Shown: positions 1 through 5,664 of the stretch, one piece after another
Layout of the letters: every line of letters starts with the position of its first letter
How positions within the stretch are numbered: the first letter of the stretch is position 1
NCBI GenBank assembly: GCA_945886995.1
Contig: CAMCZJ010000188.1
Location: 1-5,779, forward strand
Reading direction: 5' to 3'
Origin: Asaia bogorensis
GTDB taxonomy: Bacteria; Pseudomonadota; Alphaproteobacteria; Acetobacterales; Acetobacteraceae
Length of the DNA stretch: 5,779 nt
Position numbers and translations under genes: made by a program
The notes under the pieces: model-generated
Databases searched by the model: none
Told to the model about the DNA's origin: nothing
What the model saw: the letters and a program-made list of their open reading frames with translations, nothing else

Positions 1-284
1 ACATCGCGGATCAGGCTTTGCAATTCTTCAACCGGCAGGCCGATCATGCCGCGGCCATCATATTGCCCATCATGCGCGCTTTGATCGCCACCGGTGCAAA
101 AGGCACGATCACCCGCGCCGGTGAGCACAATCACGCCCATGGCTTTGTCCCAACCCGCGCGATTGAGCGCATGGATTAATTCTTCGCAGGTCTGGCCGCG
201 AAAGGCATTCATCACCTGCGGGCGATTGATGGTGATGGTGGCAACCCCATCCTGCGCTTCGAACAGAATATCCTCATAGGTCAT
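1..284 (-). CDS. badI: 2-ketocyclohexanecarboxyl-CoA hydrolase BadI, N-terminal part (cut by window edge)
   Basis: Crotonase-superfamily enzyme that hydrolytically opens the ring of 2-ketocyclohexane-1-carboxyl-CoA to give pimelyl-CoA, a cytoplasmic step in cyclohexanecarboxylate and R. palustris-type anaerobic benzoate degradation. The window holds the first 94 residues, starting MTYEDILFEAQDGVATITIN; the rest lies beyond position 1. Visible family marks are NRPxxMNAFRG (20-30), the GAGDRAFCTGGDQS stretch (56-69) that forms the CoA/oxyanion region in crotonases, and HDGxYDGRG (71-79) followed by GLP. The last blocks are, from memory, characteristic of BadI and its relative MenB rather than of generic enoyl-CoA hydratases. 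The start is supported by AGGA at 293-296, 8 nt upstream, overlapping the badH stop, so translation is probably coupled. It lies 11 bp downstream of badH. Alternative: another MenB-like ring hydrolase, unlikely next to BadH. Confidence 0.9.
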   Translation of the reverse strand, partial: MTYEDILFEAQDGVATITINRPQVMNAFRGQTCEELIHALNRAGWDKAMGVIVLTGAGDRAFCTGGDQSAHDGQYDGRGMIGLPVEELQSLIRD

Positions 285-295
285 GATGTTTTTCC

Positions 296-1063
296 TCAGC
301 CTGCCATGGTCAGACCGCCGGAGACACTCAGCACCTGGCCGGTGACATAGGCGGCATCATCGCTCGCGAAAAACAAGATGGCGCCGGGCAGGTCTTCCGG
401 TTCACCAATGCGGCCCATGGGTGTGGCGCGCCGGAAGGCTTCTTCCAGCTTTTCCGGATTGCCGGCACCCCTTTTGTAATCAGCGAAAAGCGCGGTGTTG
501 GTGGCACCCGGGCAGACTACATTCACGCTAATGCCGTGGCGCGCATGTTCACGCGCGATGGTTTTTGAAAAACCAACCAGCCCCGCCTTGCAAGCAGCGT
601 AAACCGCTTCACCGGAAGAACCGACGCGCGCTGCATCGGATGCGATATTCACAATCCGCCCATGGCGGCGTTCCAGCATGCCCTGCAGCACCGCGTGATG
701 CATATTGAGCGCGCCGGTCAGGTTGATCGCGATCAGCTTCTGCCAATCATCGGGCGTTGTGTCCTTGAACAGGCGGAAGATATCCCAGCCCGCATTATTC
801 ACCAGAATACTGATGGGGCCGAGTGCGGCTTCCGCCGCCGCCACCGCGGCCTTCACGCCTTCATGATCCGTAATGTCGCAGTGGAAGGCCTCAGCCACGC
901 CGCCCGCTTCAGTAATGGCCGCGGCGGTTTTCGCGGCGCTTTCTAGATTGATGTCAAACACGGCAACGCTGCTGCCCGCTTCCCCGAAGCGCCGGCAGGT
1001 GGCCCCGCCAATGCCGCCGCCACCGCCGGTGACAATGACCGTTTTGTGCTGAAGGCCGCGCAT
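296..1063 (-). CDS. badH: 2-hydroxycyclohexanecarboxyl-CoA dehydrogenase BadH (SDR family)
   Basis: Classical short-chain dehydrogenase of 255 residues. It oxidises 2-hydroxycyclohexane-1-carboxyl-CoA to the 2-keto thioester using NAD+, making the substrate of BadI encoded directly downstream. The Rossmann motif TGGGGGIG is at 12-19. An Asp at 37 after the second strand (VFDIN) favours NAD over NADP. NNAG is at 89-92, and the catalytic tetrad is N114, S142, Y155 and K159. The opening MRGLQxKTVIVTGGGGGIGG and the ending GQVLSVSGGLTMAG match my recollection of R. palustris BadH, which has the same length. An upstream in-frame ATG at 1117 would add 18 residues; I chose 1063 because it begins at the conserved MRGL, has AGGGGG at 1068-1073 just before it, and leaves room for the divergent promoter region. 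It is the first gene of a leftward operon with badI. The enzyme class is certain; the substrate rests on similarity and the badI neighbour. Confidence 0.93.
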   Translation of the reverse strand: MRGLQHKTVIVTGGGGGIGGATCRRFGEAGSSVAVFDINLESAAKTAAAITEAGGVAEAFHCDITDHEGVKAAVAAAEAALGPISILVNNAGWDIFRLFKDTTPDDWQKLIAINLTGALNMHHAVLQGMLERRHGRIVNIASDAARVGSSGEAVYAACKAGLVGFSKTIAREHARHGISVNVVCPGATNTALFADYKRGAGNPEKLEEAFRRATPMGRIGEPEDLPGAILFFASDDAAYVTGQVLSVSGGLTMAG

Positions 1064-1092
1064 GTTTCCCCCTGGTTTTGTTAAGGCAAGAT

Positions 1093-1121
1093 TTGACTGG
1101 TAGTACCAGAATAGCAATACT
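1093..1121 (+). promoter_or_regulatory. Candidate promoter of the MarR-family (badR) gene
   Basis: TTGACT at 1093-1098 matches the sigma-70 -35 consensus at five of six bases. After a 17-bp spacer, AATACT at 1116-1121 matches the -10 consensus at four of six. Transcription would begin near 1128, giving a leader of about 27 nt before the ATG at 1155. The surrounding gap is clearly AT-richer than the genes. Predicted by eye only; a leftward promoter for badH must also lie in this gap, but I see no clear pair (TTGCCA on the minus strand, 1142-1147, has only a weak partner). Confidence 0.45.
1097..1109. promoter_or_regulatory. Palindromic operator candidate CTGGTA-G-TACCAG
   Basis: Perfect inverted repeat with 6-bp arms around one central base, located between the -35 and -10 elements of the predicted badR promoter and 34 bp upstream of the badH start. 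MarR-family dimers commonly bind such short palindromes in the divergent gap beside their own gene. A repressor here would block badR and could also affect badH-badI. That the badR product is the ligand is inferred from position only. Confidence 0.5.
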
Positions 1122-1123
1122 AT
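1111..1123. promoter_or_regulatory. Second weaker inverted repeat ATAG-N5-CTAT in the badH/badR gap
   Basis: Four-base arms ATAG and CTAT flank CAATA, immediately next to the stronger palindrome at 1097-1109 and overlapping the predicted -10. The two repeats also share TAGTA (1101-1105) and its complement TACTA (1118-1122), 12 bp apart. It could be a second half-site or a cooperative site, but four-base arms in AT-rich DNA arise easily by chance. Confidence 0.25.
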
Positions 1124-1154
1124 GTTATATTAAATCCGATATGGCAATCCATTG

Positions 1155-1664
1155 ATGCAATTACCGGTCGCCACCCCCGAAAACCCAGCCGCGCGAGAGG
1201 ATGACGCGGCGCGGTTCGACGTGGCCAACAGGCTTTTTCTCAGGCTTTATCAATCCTCTAACCTCATGCACAAAACCGGCACCCGGGCAGTGGCCGAATT
1301 CGGCGCCACAACGCAGCAATGGGCGGTGATGGGGGCTTTGGCGCGTCCGGGCAGCCGGGAATCTGGGCTGACAGTCAAGGAATTGATCGCCTTCCTCATG
1401 GTCAGTCGGCAGAATCTGACCGCGGTGATAGACCGGTTGGTGGCGGCGGGCCTGGTGGAAAGGTTGCGCGCGGGGGGCGATGGGCGGCTGCGCCATGTGC
1501 GCCTGACGGAGGAAGGCAACCGCCAATGGGCCGCGATGGGCCCGGCCATTCGCGCCTATTACCAGGCCGCACTCGCGGATTTCTCCACCGAAGAATGCGT
1601 ACAACTATTCAGACTGCTTGATCGGTTGCGCGGCAGCCTCAACCGGATTGCGGAACCAGAATAG
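1155..1664 (+). CDS. badR: MarR-family transcriptional regulator, probable BadR
   Basis: A 169-residue MarR-type winged-helix DNA-binding protein. The dimerisation helices fall at roughly 20-48 and 125-165. The helix-turn-helix is at about 73-104, with a recognition helix VSRQNLTAVIDRLVAAGLVERL (83-104), and the wing includes GGDGRLRHVRLTEEG (107-121). R. palustris BadR, also a MarR member, controls benzoate/cyclohexanecarboxylate genes, and this gene is divergent from badH, so BadR is the natural assignment; the symbol rests on context as well as family. It probably senses a CoA thioester of the pathway, as inferred from the family's role rather than from any visible ligand residue. Start: ATG at 1155 gives the natural length; a TTG at 1152 is directly adjacent. 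No clear Shine-Dalgarno precedes either, suggesting low expression. The stop is 6 bp from the stop of the convergent hydrolase gene. Confidence 0.88.
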   Translation: MQLPVATPENPAAREDDAARFDVANRLFLRLYQSSNLMHKTGTRAVAEFGATTQQWAVMGALARPGSRESGLTVKELIAFLMVSRQNLTAVIDRLVAAGLVERLRAGGDGRLRHVRLTEEGNRQWAAMGPAIRAYYQAALADFSTEECVQLFRLLDRLRGSLNRIAEPE

Positions 1665-1670
1665 ACCGGC

Positions 1671-2534
1671 CTAATCCACCGCGTTGCGAAAACCGCGCCC
1701 ATCCGGGCCTTGCGTCACAGCAATCACGCCCGGGAAGGGGTAATGCGCGCCGGCAAGCCGCAAGCCGCTTTGCGCTGCCTCCTTCAATAGTGCTGTACGT
1801 GTGGCCAGGGATTGCGCCTGATCCACATCGAACAGAAAACCCCATTCCGGATGTTTGATTTGCAGCGCGGGCAAATGCAGCGCATCAGCGGCAATCAGCA
1901 AGGGTTTTTCCTTGCCAAGCTGAAACCCAATCTGGCCGGGCGTGTGCCCAGGCAAGGCGCGCACCGCAACGCCTGGCAGGATTTCTTCGCCGGGATGAAT
2001 AACAACCAGGCGTTCTCGATAGGCCTGCAAGGCAGCCTCAGCGATCGGCAATTGCACGCGCTGCACGCCGTCAATCTTCTCGGGCGCGGACCAGAAGGCA
2101 ATTTCATCCGCCGCGACATGCATGGTGGCATTCGCGTAAACCAAGCGACCTTCATGGAATAACCCGCCGGCATGGTCCCGATGCAGATGCGTCATGAAAA
2201 GATCCGTGATTTGATCAGGGGCTATACCAAGTGCTTCGAGCGCGCACGGCAAATGGCCGAGCGTATCGCCGCGCCAAACACCGTCCCCGGCATCAATCAG
2301 ACAAAGCCTATCACCATGGCGCAACAGAAAGGCATTCACTGAAACGGTCATGTCGTTCAGATCCTGCCCATCAGCAATGGCAAGGTCATCACCAATGCCG
2401 CGCTTAATGTCAGGAAAGCGCGAAAGTTCCATATCCAGATAGCCGTCGCAGAGCGCATAGAGCTCCACGCCATCCACGCCGATTCTTTCCGCCTTGCCGC
2501 CGGCGGCACGGATACGCTTTGTGGTCTCACTCAT
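1671..2534 (-). CDS. Metallo-beta-lactamase-fold hydrolase (lactonase / methyl parathion hydrolase-like)
   Basis: A 287-residue MBL-fold metal hydrolase with a complete binuclear site: HLHRDH (H116, H118, D120, H121), H197 in PGHTPG, D217 in AADALH, and H264 in AGAHYPFPG. The substrate-entry loop before the HxHxDH motif includes VNAFLLRHGDRLCLIDAGDG (66-85). The layout, particularly GHTPGQxGF and the closing AHYPFPG, fits the branch that contains methyl parathion hydrolases and some lactonases, not class B beta-lactamases. No signal peptide is evident, so it is probably cytoplasmic. The start at 2534 is set by a strong AAGGAGG at 2544-2550, 9 nt upstream; the in-frame ATG at 2573 lies upstream of that site and inside the palindrome region. 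It is divergent from the GMC oxidoreductase gene and convergent with badR. A lactone or ester substrate is plausible but not shown. Confidence 0.88.
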   Translation of the reverse strand: MSETTKRIRAAGGKAERIGVDGVELYALCDGYLDMELSRFPDIKRGIGDDLAIADGQDLNDMTVSVNAFLLRHGDRLCLIDAGDGVWRGDTLGHLPCALEALGIAPDQITDLFMTHLHRDHAGGLFHEGRLVYANATMHVAADEIAFWSAPEKIDGVQRVQLPIAEAALQAYRERLVVIHPGEEILPGVAVRALPGHTPGQIGFQLGKEKPLLIAADALHLPALQIKHPEWGFLFDVDQAQSLATRTALLKEAAQSGLRLAGAHYPFPGVIAVTQGPDGRGFRNAVD

Positions 2535-2543
2535 ACTGTGGTC

Positions 2544-2550
2544 CCTCCTT
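2544..2550 (-). promoter_or_regulatory. Strong ribosome binding site of the MBL-fold hydrolase
   Basis: AAGGAGG on the minus strand, 9 nt before the ATG at 2534. It is a full match to the anti-Shine-Dalgarno core and decides the start: the longer frame beginning at 2573 would put this site inside the coding region. Confidence 0.8.
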
Positions 2551-2557
2551 GAAGAAG

Positions 2558-2571
2558 GGAAAGCGCTTTCC
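2558..2571. promoter_or_regulatory. Perfect 14-bp palindrome GGAAAGCGCTTTCC, LacI/GalR-type operator candidate
   Basis: A perfectly symmetrical 14-bp site with a central CG, in the 119-bp gap between the divergent hydrolase (starts at 2534) and GMC oxidoreductase (starts at 2654) genes. The GAAAGCGCTTTC core is the style of site bound by LacI/GalR-family dimers. It lies 24 bp upstream of the hydrolase ATG and 83 bp upstream of the GMC ATG, so one regulator could control both directions. No LacI-type gene is present in the window. I could not identify confident -35/-10 pairs in this gap on either strand. Confidence 0.45.
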
Positions 2572-2653
2572 ATCGCGCTGTCCAGCCCGCCCCATCTTGC
2601 CTAATCGCGCCCCGCATGGGTTCATAGGGCGGAAGGGAAAAGGGGCAGGGGAA

Positions 2654-4270
2654 ATGGAACGGCAATATGACTACATCATCATCGGTGCCGGTTCGGCTGG
2701 CGCGGTGGTGGCCAATCGCCTATCTGCTGATCCACGCAATAAGGTGTTGCTGCTGGAAGCGGGCCCCGCCAGCTATCGCTGGACGCGCATTCCCGTTGGC
2801 TATGCGCGCATGATCAATAATCCTGATGTGAATTGGCTCTACACTTCCGAACCGGAAGCCACCACCAATGGAAGGCGCCTGCCCGTGCCGCGCGGGCGCA
2901 TTCTGGGGGGGTCCAGCGCTATCAATGGCCTCGCTTTCGTGCGCGGGCAGGCGCAGGATTTCGATACCTGGGCGCAAATGGGCAATCGCGGCTGGAGCTA
3001 CGCGGATGTGCTGCCCTTCTTCAAGCGGATCGAATCCTATCAGGGTGATGGTGATGCAGCTTATCGGGGCTCCGAAGGCCCGCTGCGCGTCACCAATCCT
3101 GAACCGCGTGACGCGATTTTTCAGGCGCTGATCAAGGCGGCTGGTGAGGTCGGCATTCGCCACAACCCTGATTACAATGGCGTGCAACAGGATGGCATTG
3201 CCATGAGCCAGGCAAGCATCGCGGGTGGGCGCCGCATGAGTACCGCCGCCTGCTACCTGGACCCCATTCGCGGCCGCGCCAATCTGCATATCGAAACCGG
3301 GGCACTGGCAGAAAAATTGATTCTCCAGGGCAGGCGCTGCATTGGCGTGCGCTACAGCAAGGGCGATCAAGTGCTTGAGGCACGCGCGGGGCAGGAGGTG
3401 ATCATCAGCGGTGGTTCGATCAATTCGCCGCAATTACTGGAGTTATCGGGCATTGGTCAGCCGGAACGCTTGCAAGCGCTTGGCATTGAAATGCTGCATG
3501 CGCTGCCTGGTGTGGGTGAGAATTTGCGTGACCATTACGCGCCGCGCACGCGCTGGGCGGTGGGTGCCAAGGGCTATACGCTGAATGATCGCGGGCGAGG
3601 GCTTGGCCTGGTTCAACAGGCCTTGCGCTATGCGTTGACCGGCAAGGGCATGTTGGGCGCGGTGGCGGCCCCCATTCGCGCTTTTGTTTTCTCGCGCGAG
3701 GGGCTGGAAGCGCCCGATCTTTTGCTTGGCTGGGTGCCGGCTTTTACGGAAGCAGGGCCGAATGGCCCGCGCATTGCAGCGCAATCCGGCATGACCTGCT
3801 ACGCCCATGTTATGCGCCCGGAAAGCAAGGGGCATATCCACATCACCTCAGCCGATCCCAAGGTACCACCGGCGATCAATTTCAATTTCCTCTCAGCGCC
3901 TGTGGATGCGGCGCTGACAGTGCGCGCGATTCAGGTTGCGCGTTCAATCATGTATGCACCTGCGATGGCGCCCTTGCGCCTGACGGAGGTTGCGCCCGGC
4001 ACAGCGCGGCAAAGTGATGAGGAGATCATCGCATGGGTGAAGCAGGTGGCGGAGACTACCTATCACCCCGTTGGCACCTGCAAAATGGGCAGCGATGCGA
4101 TGGCTGTTGTGGATGCGGAACTTCGCGTGCATGGCATTGCCGGGCTGCGTGTGGCGGATGCCTCCATCATGCCAAGCCTGACTTCCGGCAACACCAATGT
4201 CCCCAGCATCATGATTGGCGAAAAAGCTGCGGATATGGTGCTGCGTGATGCAAAGGCGCTGGCAGCATGA
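2654..4270 (+). CDS. GMC-family FAD-dependent oxidoreductase (choline/alcohol dehydrogenase-like)
   Basis: A 538-residue glucose-methanol-choline oxidoreductase, a usual length for bacterial alcohol or choline dehydrogenases. The N-terminal FAD motif is DYIIIGAGSAGAVVANRLS (6-24) followed by LLLEAG (32-37). GRILGGSSAINGLAFVRG (81-98) matches GMC signature 1, and GGSINSPQLLELSGIG (253-268) matches signature 2. The C-terminal active site has TYHPVGTCKMG with H471 as the base, and SGNTNVPSIMIGEKAAD with N513, giving the His-Asn pair known from choline oxidase-type enzymes. It would oxidise a primary or secondary alcohol, passing electrons to quinone or oxygen; the substrate cannot be read. The start at 2654 is chosen because the FAD motif begins there and AGGGG at 2641-2645 sits 8 nt upstream; an in-frame ATG at 2519 lies in the neighbouring gene. 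Its stop overlaps the next start as ATGA. Confidence 0.93.
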   Translation: MERQYDYIIIGAGSAGAVVANRLSADPRNKVLLLEAGPASYRWTRIPVGYARMINNPDVNWLYTSEPEATTNGRRLPVPRGRILGGSSAINGLAFVRGQAQDFDTWAQMGNRGWSYADVLPFFKRIESYQGDGDAAYRGSEGPLRVTNPEPRDAIFQALIKAAGEVGIRHNPDYNGVQQDGIAMSQASIAGGRRMSTAACYLDPIRGRANLHIETGALAEKLILQGRRCIGVRYSKGDQVLEARAGQEVIISGGSINSPQLLELSGIGQPERLQALGIEMLHALPGVGENLRDHYAPRTRWAVGAKGYTLNDRGRGLGLVQQALRYALTGKGMLGAVAAPIRAFVFSREGLEAPDLLLGWVPAFTEAGPNGPRIAAQSGMTCYAHVMRPESKGHIHITSADPKVPPAINFNFLSAPVDAALTVRAIQVARSIMYAPAMAPLRLTEVAPGTARQSDEEIIAWVKQVAETTYHPVGTCKMGSDAMAVVDAELRVHGIAGLRVADASIMPSLTSGNTNVPSIMIGEKAADMVLRDAKALAA

Positions 4271-5538
4271 AGCTGGATGACGCGATTGCGGCGCAAAAGC
4301 CGCTGGTGCAAAGCCTGTTGGATGGTGTGGCCGTGATTGGTGCCGACCCACCCGGCATCACGCGCGATGCCTATGGGCGCGGCGAAAATGAAGCGCATGA
4401 TCTGATCCACAACGCAGGTGAGGCGCTGGGCATGCAAGCCAGCATTGATGCCGGCGCCAACCTTTCCCTGCGCTGGGCGGCTGAGAAGGCGGAAGCGCCA
4501 CCAATCATTATTGGTTCGCATTTGGATAGTATTGTGCAGGGCGGCAATTTCGATGGCGCAGCGGGCGTGATTGCTGGCATTGGCGCCGTCGCAGCGCTGC
4601 GCGCGGCAGGCATCACGCCACGCCGAGACATTGAAGTGCTGGCGTTGCGGTGTGAGGAAGCGGTGTGGTTCGGCCTTGGCCTGATTGGTAGCCGCTGCCT
4701 ATTGGCGCGCTTGCCGCAGGGTGCTTTGGAATTGCGCCACGCGCGCAGCGGCAAGACGCTGGCGGAAAGCATCGCGGCGGCTGGCGGTGATCCGGCGCAG
4801 CTTGCCCAAGGCAAAACGTTGCGAGACCCCGGCAACATTGGTGCCTATCTGGAAGTGCATATCGAACAGGCGCCGCAATTGATCGAAGCGGGCGTACCGA
4901 TTGCCATCTGCATCGCCAATCCGGGCAATCTGCGCCATCCCTTTATTCGTATCACCGGTGAGGATGCGCATACCGGCCTGCCGCATCGTTTTCGCAGGGA
5001 TGCCGCCTTGGCGGGGGCGGATTTATCGCTGTGCCTGGAAAAGCTGTGGCTTGAAGAAGAAGCGGCGGGCCGGCCCATGGCGGTGACGATTGGGCGCTTC
5101 CATACGCCGGCGGATCGGCATTCACTGACTGCGGTTTCTGGCGATTTTGAAATGAGCCTTGATCTGCGTGGCTATGATGCGGCGCATCTTGTCGCGCTTG
5201 AGGCCAAATTGCAGGAGATTGTGGCGGAAGTTGCGGCAAGGCGTAACGTGAAAATCACCCTGGGGGAACGCAGCAGCGCCGCGCCTGGACTGATGGACCC
5301 CGGGCTGATGAAGGGGCTTGCGGAGGCTGCCTTGGCTTCTGGGATCGCCGCCACGCAGCTGCATAGCCCCGGCACGCATGATGCAAACAACTTCGCGGCA
5401 GCGGGTGTGAGGACCGGTATGCTTTTGGTGCGTAATCAAAACGGCAGCCACAACCCGCATGAGGCGATGGAAACCGATGATCTGATGGCGGCGATTGCGG
5501 TACTCACACAGTATCTCGCAGGAGAGTCTGTCTCCTGA
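4267..5538 (+). CDS. M20-family Zn-dependent amidohydrolase (N-carbamoylase / allantoate amidohydrolase-like)
   Basis: A 423-residue metal-dependent hydrolase of the hydantoinase/carbamoylase group (N-carbamoyl-L-amino acid hydrolase, beta-ureidopropionase, allantoate amidohydrolase). The metal and catalytic set is present: GSHLDS (H85), GGNFDGAAG (D96, bridging), CEEAVWFGLGLIGSR (E130 catalytic base, E131 ligand), YLEVHIEQ (H198), and a C-terminal SHNPHEAM (H395). The dimerisation lid domain runs from about 210 to 325 and includes GEDAHTGLPHRFRRDA (231-246) and SLDLR with R301. Two substrate-site motifs differ from the family norm: HTGLPH instead of HAGTTP, and no Asn before the SLDLR strand. 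The exact amide or carbamoyl substrate is therefore open. The start overlaps the GMC stop (ATGA at 4267-4270), so the two genes are translationally coupled and probably serve one pathway. No signal peptide is visible, so it is cytoplasmic. Confidence 0.9.
   Translation: MKLDDAIAAQKPLVQSLLDGVAVIGADPPGITRDAYGRGENEAHDLIHNAGEALGMQASIDAGANLSLRWAAEKAEAPPIIIGSHLDSIVQGGNFDGAAGVIAGIGAVAALRAAGITPRRDIEVLALRCEEAVWFGLGLIGSRCLLARLPQGALELRHARSGKTLAESIAAAGGDPAQLAQGKTLRDPGNIGAYLEVHIEQAPQLIEAGVPIAICIANPGNLRHPFIRITGEDAHTGLPHRFRRDAALAGADLSLCLEKLWLEEEAAGRPMAVTIGRFHTPADRHSLTAVSGDFEMSLDLRGYDAAHLVALEAKLQEIVAEVAARRNVKITLGERSSAAPGLMDPGLMKGLAEAALASGIAATQLHSPGTHDANNFAAAGVRTGMLLVRNQNGSHNPHEAMETDDLMAAIAVLTQYLAGESVS
5519..5537 (+). 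repeat. Inverted repeat (7-bp arms, 5-nt loop) over the stop of the M20 gene
   Basis: CAGGAGA and TCTCCTG pair perfectly around GTCTG and cover the TGA stop at 5536-5538. It could form an RNA hairpin at the end of the two-gene operon. No run of T follows (the next bases are ACGGACC), so it is not a standard intrinsic terminator; an mRNA 3'-end stabiliser or chance are the alternatives. Confidence 0.35.
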
Positions 5539-5664
5539 CGGACCTGGTTGTATCGGCGGCCGGCAATCGAAAATCTGGAGCAGAAATTGCTTTAACCGGA
5601 AAGAGAATCTGTGTAAGCAAGGCTTCGCTCATCCAGTTGTCCTGAAGCTCAGGGGAGTCTTGCC

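Noticed and set aside
94..279. Plus-strand open frame of 61 codons opposite badI
   Set aside because: Antisense shadow of badI; no ribosome site and no recognisable protein features.
1064..1117. Longer N-terminus for BadH from ATG at 1117
   Set aside because: The extra 18 residues (MLFWYYQSN...) do not belong to the SDR fold, overlap the operator region, and the ATG at 1063 has the family-typical start and a ribosome site.
1671..2534. Antibiotic-resistance metallo-beta-lactamase
   Set aside because: No signal peptide, and the motif set (GHTPG, AHYPFPG) belongs to the broad MBL-fold hydrolases rather than class B beta-lactamases.
2535..2573. Longer N-terminus for the MBL hydrolase from ATG at 2573
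   Set aside because: It would place the perfect AAGGAGG site inside the coding region; that site points to 2534.
2519..2653. Longer N-terminus for the GMC oxidoreductase from ATG at 2519
   Set aside because: It would overlap the divergent hydrolase gene and add 45 residues before the FAD motif that resemble no signal peptide or domain; 2654 has a ribosome site at the right distance.
2720..3433. 237-codon minus-strand frame inside the GMC gene
   Set aside because: Shadow of a GC-rich gene in the opposite strand; the plus-strand protein has all family motifs.
5519..5545. Intrinsic terminator after the M20 gene
   Set aside because: The stem is perfect but is followed by ACGGACC rather than a T-run.
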